Position numbers and translations under genes: made by a program. The notes beneath the pieces are model-generated. The model had not been told where the DNA came from. It made no database searches and saw nothing but the letters and a program-made list of their open reading frames with translations. A stretch of DNA of 64,000 bases from NCBI GenBank assembly GCA_019316985.1, contig CP079215.1, positions 2,108,001 to 2,172,000 of the forward strand, given 5' to 3'. The stretch is from Paraniabella defluvii (GTDB lineage: Bacteria; Bacteroidota; Bacteroidia; Chitinophagales; Chitinophagaceae). Below are positions 49,586 through 59,609 of this stretch, piece after piece (position 1 is the first letter of the stretch; each line of letters begins with the position of its first letter).

Positions 49586-49604
49586 TCGTTACGGCTTTCC
49601 GTAA
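49586..49604 (+). repeat. right copy of the 19-nt repeat flanking the helicase locus
   Basis: TCGTTACGGCTTTCCGTAA, matching the copy at 46465-46483 in 17 of 19 positions and in the same orientation. Confidence 0.6.
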
Positions 49605-49665
49605 AAACTTTTCCTGTGAGTATAAGATGTTTGCGATCTAAAGAACATTGATCTTAAAAACATTT

Positions 49666-49899
49666 ATGCAAAACTTAGCCGGACAAGTATCAAGAGAAGA
49701 AGTTATTAAAGACGTCAAATTGTATTTAGCTAACGACTGGAATTTAAAAGAAGAAACGCCAGAGTATTTCTTATTAACAAGAAACGAAGCGTCAACGGCA
49801 GTACATATTTTGCTGGCATTATTTTTTTGGTGGTTGGCCTTTGTGCCTAACATCGTTTACCACTTTGCAAAAAAGAAGACAAAGAAAATCTTGAAGTAA
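49666..49899 (+). CDS. small membrane protein, hypothetical
   Basis: 77 residues from the ATG at 49666. A soluble N-terminus (QNLAGQVSREEVIKDVKLYL) is followed by a transmembrane segment (TAVHILLALFFWWLAFVPNIV) and a basic tail (KKKTKKILK). Function unknown. It faces the converging XRE gene at 49914-50192 with only 14 bp between. Confidence 0.55.
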   Translation: MQNLAGQVSREEVIKDVKLYLANDWNLKEETPEYFLLTRNEASTAVHILLALFFWWLAFVPNIVYHFAKKKTKKILK

Positions 49900-49913
49900 G
49901 CCAACCTAGCTGG

Positions 49914-50192
49914 TTATTTCTTCTTCCTTTTCAACCTCTGAATTTCCAGTTCTACCTTCTTCATAAACTCAGATAAGGAGATATTATAATAGTCGCACAG
50001 GAGGCTAAGGCTGCTTATAGAAATATTAGTCACTGCGGTTTCAATTCTACCAATGTGAATAGAGATATTGGTCTTGATTTTTATCTCAGTCATTACCTCC
50101 TCCTGGCTTGGGGATGGGTTATGTGCTTCTCTTAGTTGCTTGGCAACTACAGCTATTCCTGTTAATAAATCGCTATTTCTATACTGTGACAT
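49914..50192 (-). CDS. XRE-family helix-turn-helix regulator
   Basis: 92 residues with a Cro/C1-type HTH (VAKQLREAHNPSPSQEEVMTEIKIKTNISIHIGRIE, roughly residues 15-55) and a basic tail (EIQRLKRKKK). It is preceded by a second XRE gene at 50214-50462, 21 bp away; the pair is one transcript. Their target may be the helicase locus. Confidence 0.75.
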   Translation of the reverse strand: MSQYRNSDLLTGIAVVAKQLREAHNPSPSQEEVMTEIKIKTNISIHIGRIETAVTNISISSLSLLCDYYNISLSEFMKKVELEIQRLKRKKK

Positions 50193-50213
50193 TAAAGGCT
50201 AGCAATATTATGC

Positions 50214-50462
50214 TTATTCTGCAGTCAATACCTTAAATCCCAAGATACTTTTGGACGATAGCTTATAGGTTTTTGCAATTTCAATTAAGGTGTTAAACTG
50301 TATATCTACTTCGCCCTTTTCGATTTTACCCAGTTTGCTGTTATCCAGTTCTGAATTGTAAGAAAAAGCCAGGAGGTTCTTTTCCTTCAATACTTCTTCT
50401 CGGTGCTTTTTTAAGTAAGCGCCAAACTCTTTTCTGATCTTTAATATTTCTTCATCCGCCAT
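50214..50462 (-). CDS. XRE-family helix-turn-helix regulator
   Basis: 82 residues. HTH pattern FGAYLKKHREEVLKEKNLLA then LDNSKLGKIEKGEVDIQFNTLIEIAKTYKL, typical of XRE regulators. Starts at 50462. First gene of the two-gene minus-strand pair next to the helicase locus. Confidence 0.78.
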   Translation of the reverse strand: MADEEILKIRKEFGAYLKKHREEVLKEKNLLAFSYNSELDNSKLGKIEKGEVDIQFNTLIEIAKTYKLSSKSILGFKVLTAE

Positions 50463-50884
50463 TATAAATTAAAGGTGGCAACAAGTCAAAAAAATATTTG
50501 GTCGAATTAGACCAATTTCATAATTTAGTAATTGTAAAAATAATAGCTAAGCTATTCACTGAGTCTTACTAGCGAAACGTAGGAAATTTCAAATTAGTAC
50601 AGGACGGTAAGTGATAGGCTCGTACATTTATGGTGCGGGCCCTCTTATCTGTACTATGGTCTCCTACGACCTCGCTAGTTGGTAAGTTGGGTTCGCACTT
50701 TTTATGCACTCCTCTTACTAGCGAGACTCATCCACCACAAACCAGGATGAGCATGAAAACACCTCACCATACCGTTGCTATTTATGATGCCCACAGCCGG
50801 GCGCCTCCTGCAAAGTATTGTAAGCATTAGTTCTTTGACAGGATTGTTTTTGAGGGCGATAGCGGCATGGCATTGCGAATGAAT

Positions 50885-50955
50885 GCCCTTCGTCAAGCTC
50901 AGGGTGACATTTGGGGAATGATTAGCAGAGTTGTCAGGCTGAGCTTGACGAAGCC
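50885..50955. repeat. REP-like inverted doublet 1
   Basis: A unit GCCCTTCGTCAAGCTCAGGG followed by TGACA at 50885-50909, and a second unit in opposite orientation (reverse complement GGCTTCGTCAAGCTCAGCCT) at 50932-50955. The two differ as type A (ending GGGTGACA) and type B (ending CCTGACA). Confidence 0.75.
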
Positions 50956-51142
50956 TTGCGCATAGGCAGGCCCGTGCTCAGCCGTCGCTTAGTCTCCGAA
51001 GGAGTCTCCAAAGGAGTTCTTTGAACCTTGGGACGAGATGACGACTGGGAGAAGGGTGCAGGACCGGCCTTGATGCCCGAGCGTTAAGAAATGCGAAGCA
51101 TTCACGAACTCCATAAAAAAATAATAAACAAGTATTGTGAGT

Positions 51143-51257
51143 AAAATGGATGGAGCGAAACGCTAAAAATGCCCACTGTTCGAGCCTGTAGTATCAGAGT
51201 AACTATTACGATCTAAGTAGCGAGTTTGGGCATTTTAGTGAAGCGTAGTCCATTTTT
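51143..51257. repeat. long imperfect inverted repeat
   Basis: Arms of about 31 bp (51143-51175 and 51227-51257) share AAAATGGA and TAAAAATGCCCA-type segments. The loop is about 50 bp. Fifteen bases further right stands the palindrome CCCGATAGCTATCGGG (51273-51288), followed by GTGACTTTTT. Confidence 0.65.
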
Positions 51258-51969
51258 AGCAAGGGCATCACTCCCGATAGCTATCGGGGTGACTTTTTAC
51301 TCCACTTTTGTGTTAAGACAAAAGTGGAAAAAGCCTTTTCCGAAGGAGGTGACGAAATGAAAATGAGGCAGAAGAAGCATGCGACTTCTAACGGAGATTT
51401 CTCCCCGTCCATACGGCCGGGCAGGCGCGCTCCACTACGTTGCGCTTGGTCTCAGAAGGAGTCCTTCGGACGAAACGACGATAGGGAAGAGACCGCGGTC
51501 TGCGTAGGAAACTTTCCGCAAATCTCTTTGACCCTTTGGCGTTAGGTGTCGAAGGTTTTGAGCCAGCATACGCGGATGATCGTCTTTGGTAGTAATGCTG
51601 AATAGAAGTTTCGTCCGCCTTGCAAGCGAACAGGAAAATGAAGCGGAACGGCGATTCCGCCACAAGCGGAATCAAAGCCTGAAGCGCCCATTTTCCGCCA
51701 GGGCTACGCAGCGCTGCTCGCCTCAAGGCGGACTAGCCTTTTGGTTCTTTTGTGGTAATGACAAAAGAACGGAAAAAGATATAGAGACAGCATTTGTCTT
51801 CGTAATGGGAGATTTCTCCCCGTCCCTTCTGGCCGGGCAGGCGCGCGCTGCGGTCTCCGAAGGAGTCCTTTGGACGAGACGACGATAGAAACAGGCAGCA
51901 GCCTCCGTAAGGAATCTCCTTGAAGCTTATTCGAACTTTTGAATGAGACGATGATGGAAAGGGCCGCGC

Positions 51970-52065
51970 TGTCAGGCTGAGCCCGCCCGGATGACCGGGT
52001 CGGACGGGCTTGACGAAGCCTTGCGCGATCGTCTTTAAATGCCCTTCGTCATGCTCAGGGCGACA
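51970..52065. repeat. REP-like inverted doublet 2, one unit interrupted
   Basis: A type B unit in reverse orientation (TGTCAGGCTGAG…CTTGACGAAGCC) is interrupted near 51981-52008 by a GC-rich palindromic insert (CCCGCCCGG-ATGA-CCGGG…CGGG). A type A unit GCCCTTCGTCATGCTCAGGG follows at 52041-52065. Confidence 0.7.
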
Positions 52066-52124
52066 TTAGTTTTCAATTAAACTGCCATCGCCCCAAAATA
52101 AATGTAACAACAAGAAGTTAAACG

Positions 52125-52406
52125 CTATTTCCGTTTCTTCTTTGTTTTGGCTGTTTCATAAGGCGTTTCCTCGTCAGCAGCAAGCGGCAACTGCTCTGCA
52201 GGGTTGAGGTCTGCACAAACATACTCCAGTAAATTGCCGGGATCAACACCAATGGCCAGGGCAATCAAATACAATTCCTCCGCACGTAAATGACTGCGCT
52301 CATTCAGCGTCAGTTCGTTCATTCGGGCCTTGGAAAGCCCGGCTTTACGCGCCGCTTCCGACTTGTTTACCGAACGCTGCGACAAAAACAATCCTAATTT
52401 AGTCAT
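52125..52406 (-). CDS. XRE-family helix-turn-helix protein
   Basis: 93 residues. HTH pattern LGLFLSQRSVNKSEAARKAGLSKARMNELTLNERSHLRAEELYLIALAIGVDP, with a basic C-terminal tail (KTKKKRK). It is divergent from the putative RNase gene at 52557, about 150 bp apart. The shared control region suggests that it may regulate the pair, an inference from position only. Confidence 0.8.
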   Translation of the reverse strand: MTKLGLFLSQRSVNKSEAARKAGLSKARMNELTLNERSHLRAEELYLIALAIGVDPGNLLEYVCADLNPAEQLPLAADEETPYETAKTKKKRK

Positions 52407-52556
52407 TGACCTTTAGCGTTTTAGATGTCAAAATTCACGTAATAAAGTTAAACAGAAAAAACACGAACCACATAGGTTGAAAATAAAAAATAATTCTATA
52501 CCTTAGTGTAGAATTTCTATACGATTATTCGTTTAACCTATGCTAAAAACACAATT

Positions 52557-53045
52557 ATGTTAACACCATTACAACAACAGGCTGTGGCACCGCCACCCTA
52601 TGCCCTGTTTTCGATGAAGCCCCGCTGGCTTCGCGTACTATTTACCATCAGCGATACCGAGCAATGGCTGCAGGAGCAGCAGGTACAGCATCTCTACCAC
52701 CTGCCGCTTAAACATCATAAAAAGCTGCTGCGTAAAAGCTGGTACCTGGGCGCCTCCACCCTGGCCCATATTGTAGAAAGGCATTACTACAAAATCTCCC
52801 GGCATCCGGCCACGGGTAAGTTCACCATCGATATCCCGTATATCATTGCCTATATCCGCGATGCGTTTCAGCAGCAGCCGGAGCCTATTCCGCAAAGCAG
52901 CAACCTGCAAAGGGTGTGGGATGCCGGTGAACCTATCGGTTACGATGATAAGGGCAATACCGTATCGGTACTTACCGTAGTGTCAGATGCTGCAGGCCGC
53001 ATCATTACTGCCTTTCCGGGCTATATCAATCATCCTTTAATCTAA
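52557..53045 (+). CDS. putative BECR-fold RNase (toxin-like) protein
   Basis: 162 residues. After a basic region (KHHKKLLRKSWYLG) comes AHIVERHYYKISRHPATGKFTIDIPYIIAYI and the final VSVLTVVSDAAGRIITAFPGY. The His-rich first strand and the TAFP ending follow the pattern of the Barnase-EndoU-ColicinE5/D-RelE (BECR) nuclease superfamily. No signal peptide, so it acts in the cytoplasm if it is a toxin. It is followed by 53057 with only 11 bp between, an expected immunity or antitoxin gene. The assignment is by motif and needs a profile comparison. Confidence 0.45.
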   Translation: MLTPLQQQAVAPPPYALFSMKPRWLRVLFTISDTEQWLQEQQVQHLYHLPLKHHKKLLRKSWYLGASTLAHIVERHYYKISRHPATGKFTIDIPYIIAYIRDAFQQQPEPIPQSSNLQRVWDAGEPIGYDDKGNTVSVLTVVSDAAGRIITAFPGYINHPLI

Positions 53046-53056
53046 AGTTATCACCT

Positions 53057-53614
53057 ATGCAAAAGCAACATCATGTCTCGCCGGGTTATTGGTTAAACCG
53101 CATTGCTGTTCATTATAACAGCGACCCGTTTAAAGCCAACCCGGTTAAAGTATTACAAGCGTTCTTCGACTATGCAGGCAGGGCCGAACAAATAAAGGCT
53201 TTCGATGATTTTTGTCGGGCTGCATTAAAAGACAGCTATAGCTGGCAACATGGAAGCCCGGCCAATGCCTTGCATTATGGCGAACAGCTGGAGTTGTTGA
53301 TAGAAGCCTGTTACCTTTTGCATCAACAGGCGGGGCAGCTTCCATCAAAACCCCTGGTTGCGGTGCCGGTAACCGAACTCCCCATGTTGCTTACTTCAAA
53401 AGAGTTTAGCAACCCCATGGCTTTCCTGGCTGGTTTTTTTGAAAAGCGGTCTTTACGGCGCTGGAAGCAATGGGTGCAGCTGTTTACTACCGCCACCTTA
53501 TCAAACGGATCGGTAGCTGAGGAGATGGAAGCCACGCATATTTTTATATTTATTCAATACCTGAAAAAGCTGGTGTATGCAGCATCGCGGCTGCTGGAGC
53601 TGCAGGAAGGATAG
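53057..53614 (+). CDS. partner of the BECR-like protein, hypothetical
   Basis: 185 residues, intact, mostly helical (QAFFDYAGRAEQIKAFDDFCRAALK, LELLIEACYLLHQQAGQLPS, FLAGFFEKRSLRRWKQWVQLF). No family recognised. Its start lies 11 bp after the BECR-like ORF, so they are co-transcribed. A helical partner of about this size would suit an immunity protein, but there is no direct evidence. Confidence 0.6.
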   Translation: MQKQHHVSPGYWLNRIAVHYNSDPFKANPVKVLQAFFDYAGRAEQIKAFDDFCRAALKDSYSWQHGSPANALHYGEQLELLIEACYLLHQQAGQLPSKPLVAVPVTELPMLLTSKEFSNPMAFLAGFFEKRSLRRWKQWVQLFTTATLSNGSVAEEMEATHIFIFIQYLKKLVYAASRLLELQEG

Positions 53615-53636
53615 TATTAATTTATTGCCGGATCGA

Positions 53637-53800
53637 TTACCGAAGGGCGGCCTGTGCCGGTGTTGCAGCAACCCCGGTAAACAGGTCGCTTAAAGTAACT
53701 TCCGACTGTACAGGCCCTGTAAAGTATTTGTTTTTCTTTACGCCAAATGTAGTGATCAGCGTAGGAGAAATGGTTTTACGCGTTTTTGCCTCCTCGGTAA
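53637..53800 (-). pseudogene. C-terminal remnant of an AAA-family ATPase
   Basis: On the minus strand, the sequence reads EEAKTRKTISPTLITTFGVK, then KNKYFTGPVQSEVTL and SDLFTG before the stop at 53637. That is the usual ending of archaeal-type AAA ATPases of Bacteroidota (Walker ATPase plus a C-terminal nuclease-like part; ending phrase TITTFGVKKNKY). A stop interrupts the frame upstream and the ATPase core is gone, so only the last 50 or so residues remain. Confidence 0.6.
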
Positions 53801-54150
53801 AAAATGGCTACTTTTTGCTGCACTTGCGGAGGGTTTTACATCTTTATAATTGTCCATAAAGGCATAAAAAACTTAGTTGTGGACAGATATAATTTTCTAT
53901 ACTTGTCCATAACTCATTTTTTTCGATGTCGGTTTGGGTATAATACGGCTAATTACAGTCAGCAGCCAGTGATCGAAAACCTATAAGCCAGGCATTCGAT
54001 TGTTTGGTTTAAATGTGGTTAAAAGAGGTTAATTCCTATACAGCATAGTTTATTGCATCAGGCTACTTTAGTAGCGAATAAGAAGTGGTCGCAACGATAG
54101 CTTTTTGTAAAGCTGTTAATGATAAGCAAGATTAAATATTAGAAATTGTT

Positions 54151-54215
54151 GTCGTCCTGAGCCTGACGAAGGGCATTAATAACAAGCACAAGGCTTCGTC
54201 AAGCTCAGCCTGACA
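54151..54215. repeat. REP-like inverted doublet 3
   Basis: A type A unit in reverse orientation (GTCGTCCTGAGCCTGACGAA, then GGGC) at 54151-54174 and a type B unit GGCTTCGTCAAGCTCAGCCT (then GACA) at 54192-54215. Confidence 0.75.
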
Positions 54216-54249
54216 ATGCATGTTGGATTGCTTCTTTTAAATCATCGAT

Positions 54250-56958
54250 ATGAGAAGGTCCTTTGTAATAATATCATTGTTATGCGTCAGCTTGCTATCC
54301 TTAGCCCAAACCCCTGGGAGCGGCTGTCCAAAGCTTCGTCCACACTGCACTTGGAGCAAGGCATAGATACCTACCGCACACCGGAGTTTATTATAAAGCT
54401 GGTGCGCTCCTCGCAAACCGTAGCGGCCTTGCATCCCGCCAGCGACCCGGCTTTCGACTTTACCCCGGCGATAGCCTGAAAGTGCGCAGCAGCGATGGCC
54501 TGTACCACCTGGGCGATCTTAATATCCGGTTAAAGCAGCCGGGCGATACGGCCTGGAAAAGCTTTTCAACCGCAGTCGCGCGTAAAACCGTAAGAGCGAT
54601 TAAGGCGGGCGGTGCTGTATTGGCCGCCGCTGATCTTACCGAAACCTTTGCTACCGGTATGCCTTTGCAGGTGCAACGGTATTGGGAGGTAAAAATAACC
54701 AGCTGGTATTACGATTTGTGCTGCATAATCCGACAAAGCAGGCGATTGAAATAGGTGCATTGGGTATGCCGATGATCTTTAATAACCTGATTGAAAGAAG
54801 AACGCTGGAGCAGGCACATGTACAGAATGTTTTTTACGATCCTTATATAGGCGGACAGGCAGGCTATTTACAGGTAACAAGGTTGAACGGTCATGCACCA
54901 TCGCTGCTGGTACTGCCACAAGCCAATACCTCTTTTGAAGCTTATAACCCGTTGCTGGATGATCCTACACCGCGCGGCATTGTGTTTGAAGGTTTTTATG
55001 AATGGATGGCTTTAAGTAAAGCTTATGCTGAAAAAGAATGGAAACAGGCCGATCCATGGAACAGGCCTACATCAATCCTGCTGAAGCCGGGCGAAACAAA
55101 GAGCTACGGCGTGCAACTGGTATTGTCTGGCACACCCCGTGATATTGAAACAACTTTGAGGAAAAGCAACCGACCTGTAGCTGTGGGCATACCAGGCTAT
55201 GTACTACCCACCGATGTAAAAGGCAAACTCTTCTTGGAGTATAAGAGCCCGGTAAAACAGATAGACATAGAACCAAAGGGCGCGTTAACCATTGAAAAAA
55301 CTACGGCTGCCGATAAAGCTATACAAGCCTACGCTGTAAATGGTAAATTATTTGGTCGCGCGCGGCTTACGATTACTTACCAGGATGGCATGCAGCAAGT
55401 GATCCATTATAAAGTGATCAACCCTGAGCGTAAAACCATTGAAGCATTTGGTAATTTTTAACTACCAAACAATGGTATGATAACAGTAACGATCCCTTTC
55501 ATCGCGCGCCGGGTATTATTACTTACGATTATGAGAAGCAGCAGCAGGTAGACCAGGACAACCGGGCATGGATTGCGGGCTTAAGCGATGAGGGTGGCGC
55601 CGGCGGATGGTTAGGAGCCATGATGAAGCAACTGGTGCTCCCCAACAAAAACGAGATAGCAAAACTGGAGCGTTTTGTAGATGAAACCCTGCTGGGCCGC
55701 ATACAGGTAAAAGAAGGGCCTCAGCAATACGGTGTACGAAAAAGCCTTTTTATTACGAACCGGATTCGATGCCTAAGGGCACCTACAGTAGTGCGATCAA
55801 TTTTAAGACCTGGTCTGCATGGCCTTTAAAAGAAGCCAATAATTTAGGTCGTGCTTACAACTACCCGCATGTAGCTGCGGCCTATTGGGTTCTGTATCGC
55901 ATGGCCCGGAACCATAAGGGATTGGTGACGAATCACAATTCGGACTGGTACCTGGAGCATGCCTACTATACCATTACCGGTATGATGGAGCATGCACCTT
56001 ACTACACCCAGTTTGGTTTAATGGAAGGTTCGGTTTTTTACTTTATACTCAAAGACCTGAAAGCAGAAGGCAAAACGGCTTTGGCCGACAAGCTGGAAGC
56101 ATTGATGAAAAAGCGGGCCATTCAGTGGAATAAGCTGGAGTTCCCCTTCGGTAGTGAAATGCCCTGGGATTCTACCGGCCAGGAAGAGGTATACATTTGG
56201 TGCCTCTTCTTCGGTTATGAAGATAAAGCTTCCGTTACTTTAAATGCCATATTGGGTTATATGCCTACGCTACCATCATGGGCTTATAATGGAAATGCGC
56301 GTCGCTACTGGGATTTTTGTATGGCGGAAAAACACAACGTATCGAACGGATGATCCATCATTATGGATCGGAACTGAATGCCATACCCGTGCTTACCGAA
56401 TATAGAAGAAAGCCTGACGACCTGTATTTGCTGCGCGTGGGTTATGGCGGGGTATTGGGTGGCATCTCTAATATAACAGAAGATGGTTTTGCGCCCTGTG
56501 CCTTTCATGCTTTCCCGGCTACTTTAAAAAATGATGGCATTAACGGGGATTATGGCTCGGGGTTTTATGGCTATGCGATTAATACCGCCACTTATCTGGC
56601 GCAAGATAAAAAGCTGGGCTGGCTGGCCTTTGGCGGTAATGTAAGTGAGGAGGGTGACTGGATAACGGTTGATATCACTACTGCCGCACAAAGAAATATT
56701 TTTATAGCTCCGGTTAGCTTGTGGATCAGCTTTGATGCCGGGCAGGTAAAAACCGTAGTGTATAACAAACGCACCAAAGAAATAAAGCTAACACTTGCCC
56801 CGGCCGATGCTTATACCCCAATGGCCTATTTCAGGTTAGAGTCAACAACAGCATCCGGCATAGCCTATAAACCTGCAACAAATCTATCTTTAGACCAGGG
56901 ACGCTTTGCACTGCCATTGGCTGATGCAATAACTACAGTAGTGCTGAGGGCTAAGTAA
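54250..56958 (+). CDS. secreted DUF5695 family protein
   Basis: Starting at 54250 gives a signal peptide (MRRSFVIISLLCVSLLSLAQ) followed by TPWERLSKAS, the family opening; one base must be removed in the C-run near 54314. The protein continues through EFIIKLVRSSQTVAALHP, NGHAPSLLVLPQANTSFEAYNPLLDDP, IAGLSDEGGAGGWLGAMMKQLVLPNK and YYTQFGLMEGSVFYFILKDLK to VVLRAK at 56958. About 902 residues with at least five frameshifts. DUF5695 proteins are secreted and found in polysaccharide-use loci; no catalytic residues are described to my knowledge. It converges on GH127 gene at 57147. Confidence 0.82.
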
Positions 56959-57146
56959 TTGGGGCCTGATCCACAATCTACTGTTATAACGGAATGTTAT
57001 TTTACCGCCAAGGCGCAAAGTCGGAAGGGGAAAGCTCGAGTCATTTGGCGCACCGAATGCAACGATTCATTTGAAATTGATTCATCACAATATTCTTATT
57101 GTGATGCTTGCTTTGTTCTAAATATATTCGTGTATTAGTGGCATTG

Positions 57147-59514
57147 TTATTTTCGAATAGTTCTTACACCAAATACACGCCCGGCAGTTCTGCCATTGGT
57201 AGATTGTACTTTTACCCTGATGGTGCTTTTATCCTTGATCAGCCCGGCAGGGATCATATATTCCTCATCAAAGAACTTACCCGGCTTTCCGCCTTTCAGT
57301 TCAACCGAAGCTACTTTTACATCATCTATCAGTATGTCGAAGCTGCGGCCTTTATCATCACCGATATAGCTAAATAACAAGGCTGTTGGCTTTCCGGGCT
57401 CTACCTTCATATCGAAAGAGAAGAATCCATCTTTTCTTACTTCGCGGCCACTGCGACCATAGGCCGCATCTACATAAGATTGTTCGCTGGCTTTGAGGTC
57501 ATGATCACGCTCGGGCTGCATTTCACCGATACGGAAGTTGTCAATCGTTTGTGCTTCTACCAGTTGCTGTCGTTTTTTCTCTGCTTCATATTCGGCCTGT
57601 TTGGCCAGCCAGTCAGCATTGGTAAAATAATCCCAGTAAACGCTGTAATGGTTATCGATGTTTTTATAAAAAGGCGTGAGCGTTACATCAAAGGGTTTGC
57701 CCGTATTTTTGGTTTTGAAGGTTAGAGGGGCGGAAGGGTCTTTTACGATCCAGTCGCGGATGTTTCGGTTATCTGTTAGTAGTACAGGAATACCATAAAC
57801 CGGGTCGGGTGTTTTGTTACCCAGGTTGCCAGCTAATACTAACGGTCCGTACATAAGCGCTACGCGATTACGCGATTGGCATTGTCGGGCATAGCTTCTG
57901 CGTACAGGTTCATTTCAAAAGACAGTTCCATCTTATCGTTATTACGCCATTTATTGGCAACAACAATATAGCCTTCATCATTAGTAGTACTGTTAACAGT
58001 TTGGCCGTTGATCTTCACCACGGGTATACCTTTAGCCCACCAGGGCTGGCGTAATTTAAAAGAGAAGGTAGCGGGCTTTTGAGTGGTAACCGTGAAGCTG
58101 GTTGTATTACTTTCAGGGTAAGAAGTGTTTTGCGTAATGCTAACGCCTTTGCTTCTCCAGTTAAGCTCCGACGGTATAAAGAGATTTACATAGAGGCTGC
58201 CGTCGGCGCCTTCAAAATAAATGTTCTCGGTATACTTGGTATGGTTTTCCATACCACTGCCTACGCAGCAGGTAAAGCTATGCAGGGAGTCGCTGAACTG
58301 TTTTTTAGCGCCCATACGCAAAGGCTCAAAATACAGCATCATGGCGGTTTTGGGGTTTTGCGAAGCCAGTATGTCGTTGTACAGGGCTCTTTCAAAATAG
58401 TTCATCAAACTAGCCGAAGGCTTCCAGGCAAACAGGTGGCCCGTAAGCTTCAGCATATTATAAATACAGCAGCTCTCGGCAGTATTATCGCTTAGGGCAT
58501 CATTAAGCTTGCCCGGTTGACCCAGGTATTCATAATTGCCATTACCACCGGTTACATAACTATGGTGATTGACCAGTATATCCCAGGTTCTTTGGGCAAT
58601 AACAGCATCACTTTGGTTGGCCGTAAGCGTGTATTGTCGCGCTGAGCCAATGGCTTTAGGAATATTAGTGTTGGAGTGTTTACCTGCCAGCGGATCGGGT
58701 TTACCTTCTGCCAGCGGCTTCATTACAAAATCATCATAAAACTTATAAGACAGGTCCAGGTATTTTTATTGCCGGTAATGGCATAAATATTCGCCAGTAT
58801 ATCATTCATGCCGCCAAACTCGCAGCGCAGCATTTTCAATCTTTGCTCTTCGTTTAAAGGATTAACAATAGTGCCCACCCAATCGGCCATTTTAACGGCT
58901 ACGCCCAAAGCCTTGCTGCTATTGCAATACAGGTAAGCGTCTACTAACCCTGCCATTACCTTATGCACCGTATACCAGGGCGCCCATCCACCGTTCAGGT
59001 CAAAACCGCCGCTTTTGATATCACCCCGTTGCACCCCGTAAAAAATAGAATCTTCTTTGGGTATGGCGCCCACATAACCTGTTTTACGGGCATCCTGGCA
59101 TTTTATGAGTTCGTCTACTATATAATCTACTTTTTGTTTAAAGCGCGGATCTTTTTCCGAGGCATACATCATAGAGCAGGCGGACAAATAATGCCCCAGT
59201 GTATGGCCGGATAATCCTTCGCTTTCCCATCCGCCATAGGCGCTGTCTTTAGGCTTCAGCCCGGAATTTTTATAAAACCGGTTCAGCAAGCGGTCTGCTT
59301 TCAACGATAGTATATAGTCGCCATTGATCTTCATGGCATGCCTGAAGGGGCTTTGGCCGGTCAGCCGCACATTTTAAACTAAAAGCATAGGCTCCGGCTT
59401 TTATAGCAGGCTGTACTTTAAACAGCTTGTTGTTTTTTTCGGGTATGTAAGATTGCCCGGAAATATCGGCCGAAAAAAGAGGGCCGCAAAAGCGGCGATA
59501 TATATGGATCGCAT
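57147..59514 (-). CDS. GH127 beta-L-arabinofuranosidase-like protein
   Basis: A signal peptide (MRSIYIAAFAALFSADISGQ after bridging) starts at 59514. The catalytic domain (GGWESEGLSGHTLGHYLSAC, GFDLNGGWAPWYTVHKVMAGLVDAYLYC, GHTLGHYLSAC) belongs to GH127 (DUF1680), with the Cys pair SFTCCVGSGMENH that holds the metal-bound nucleophile, and AESCCIYNMLKL. A C-terminal beta region (LFSYIGDDKGRSFDILIDDVKVASVEL) follows. Frameshifts near 57855, 58725 and 59370. About 789 residues. GH127 enzymes release beta-L-arabinofuranose from plant glycoproteins and pectins. Divergent HTCS regulator at 59693 probably controls it. Confidence 0.88.
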
Positions 59515-59609
59515 AGAAAGAACATTAATGAACAGATGAGCTGTAAAGTAAAAACTGTTTTAAAAAAGGATACGCACATTTTAACAAAGAGTGGGCATAT
59601 GTTAACAGC

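Larger units (their letters stand above)
50463..52124. other. repeat-rich intergenic region, no gene supported
   Basis: About 1.66 kb with REP-like units, long palindromes and two copies of a composite element: a hairpin of the (C)TTTTGT…ACAAAAG type (51301-51328 and 51744-51770), followed by a segment GGAGATTTCTCCCCGTCC with a GGCCGGGCAGGCGCG stretch (about 51395-51490 and 51808-51895). The open frames here run through the repeats and have no protein features. Confidence 0.65.

Noticed and set aside
51324..51888. Open reading frames in the 50.5-52.1 kb repeat region
   Set aside because: They run through palindromic repeats and overlap on both strands; the translations lack any domain, and repeated DNA explains their composition.
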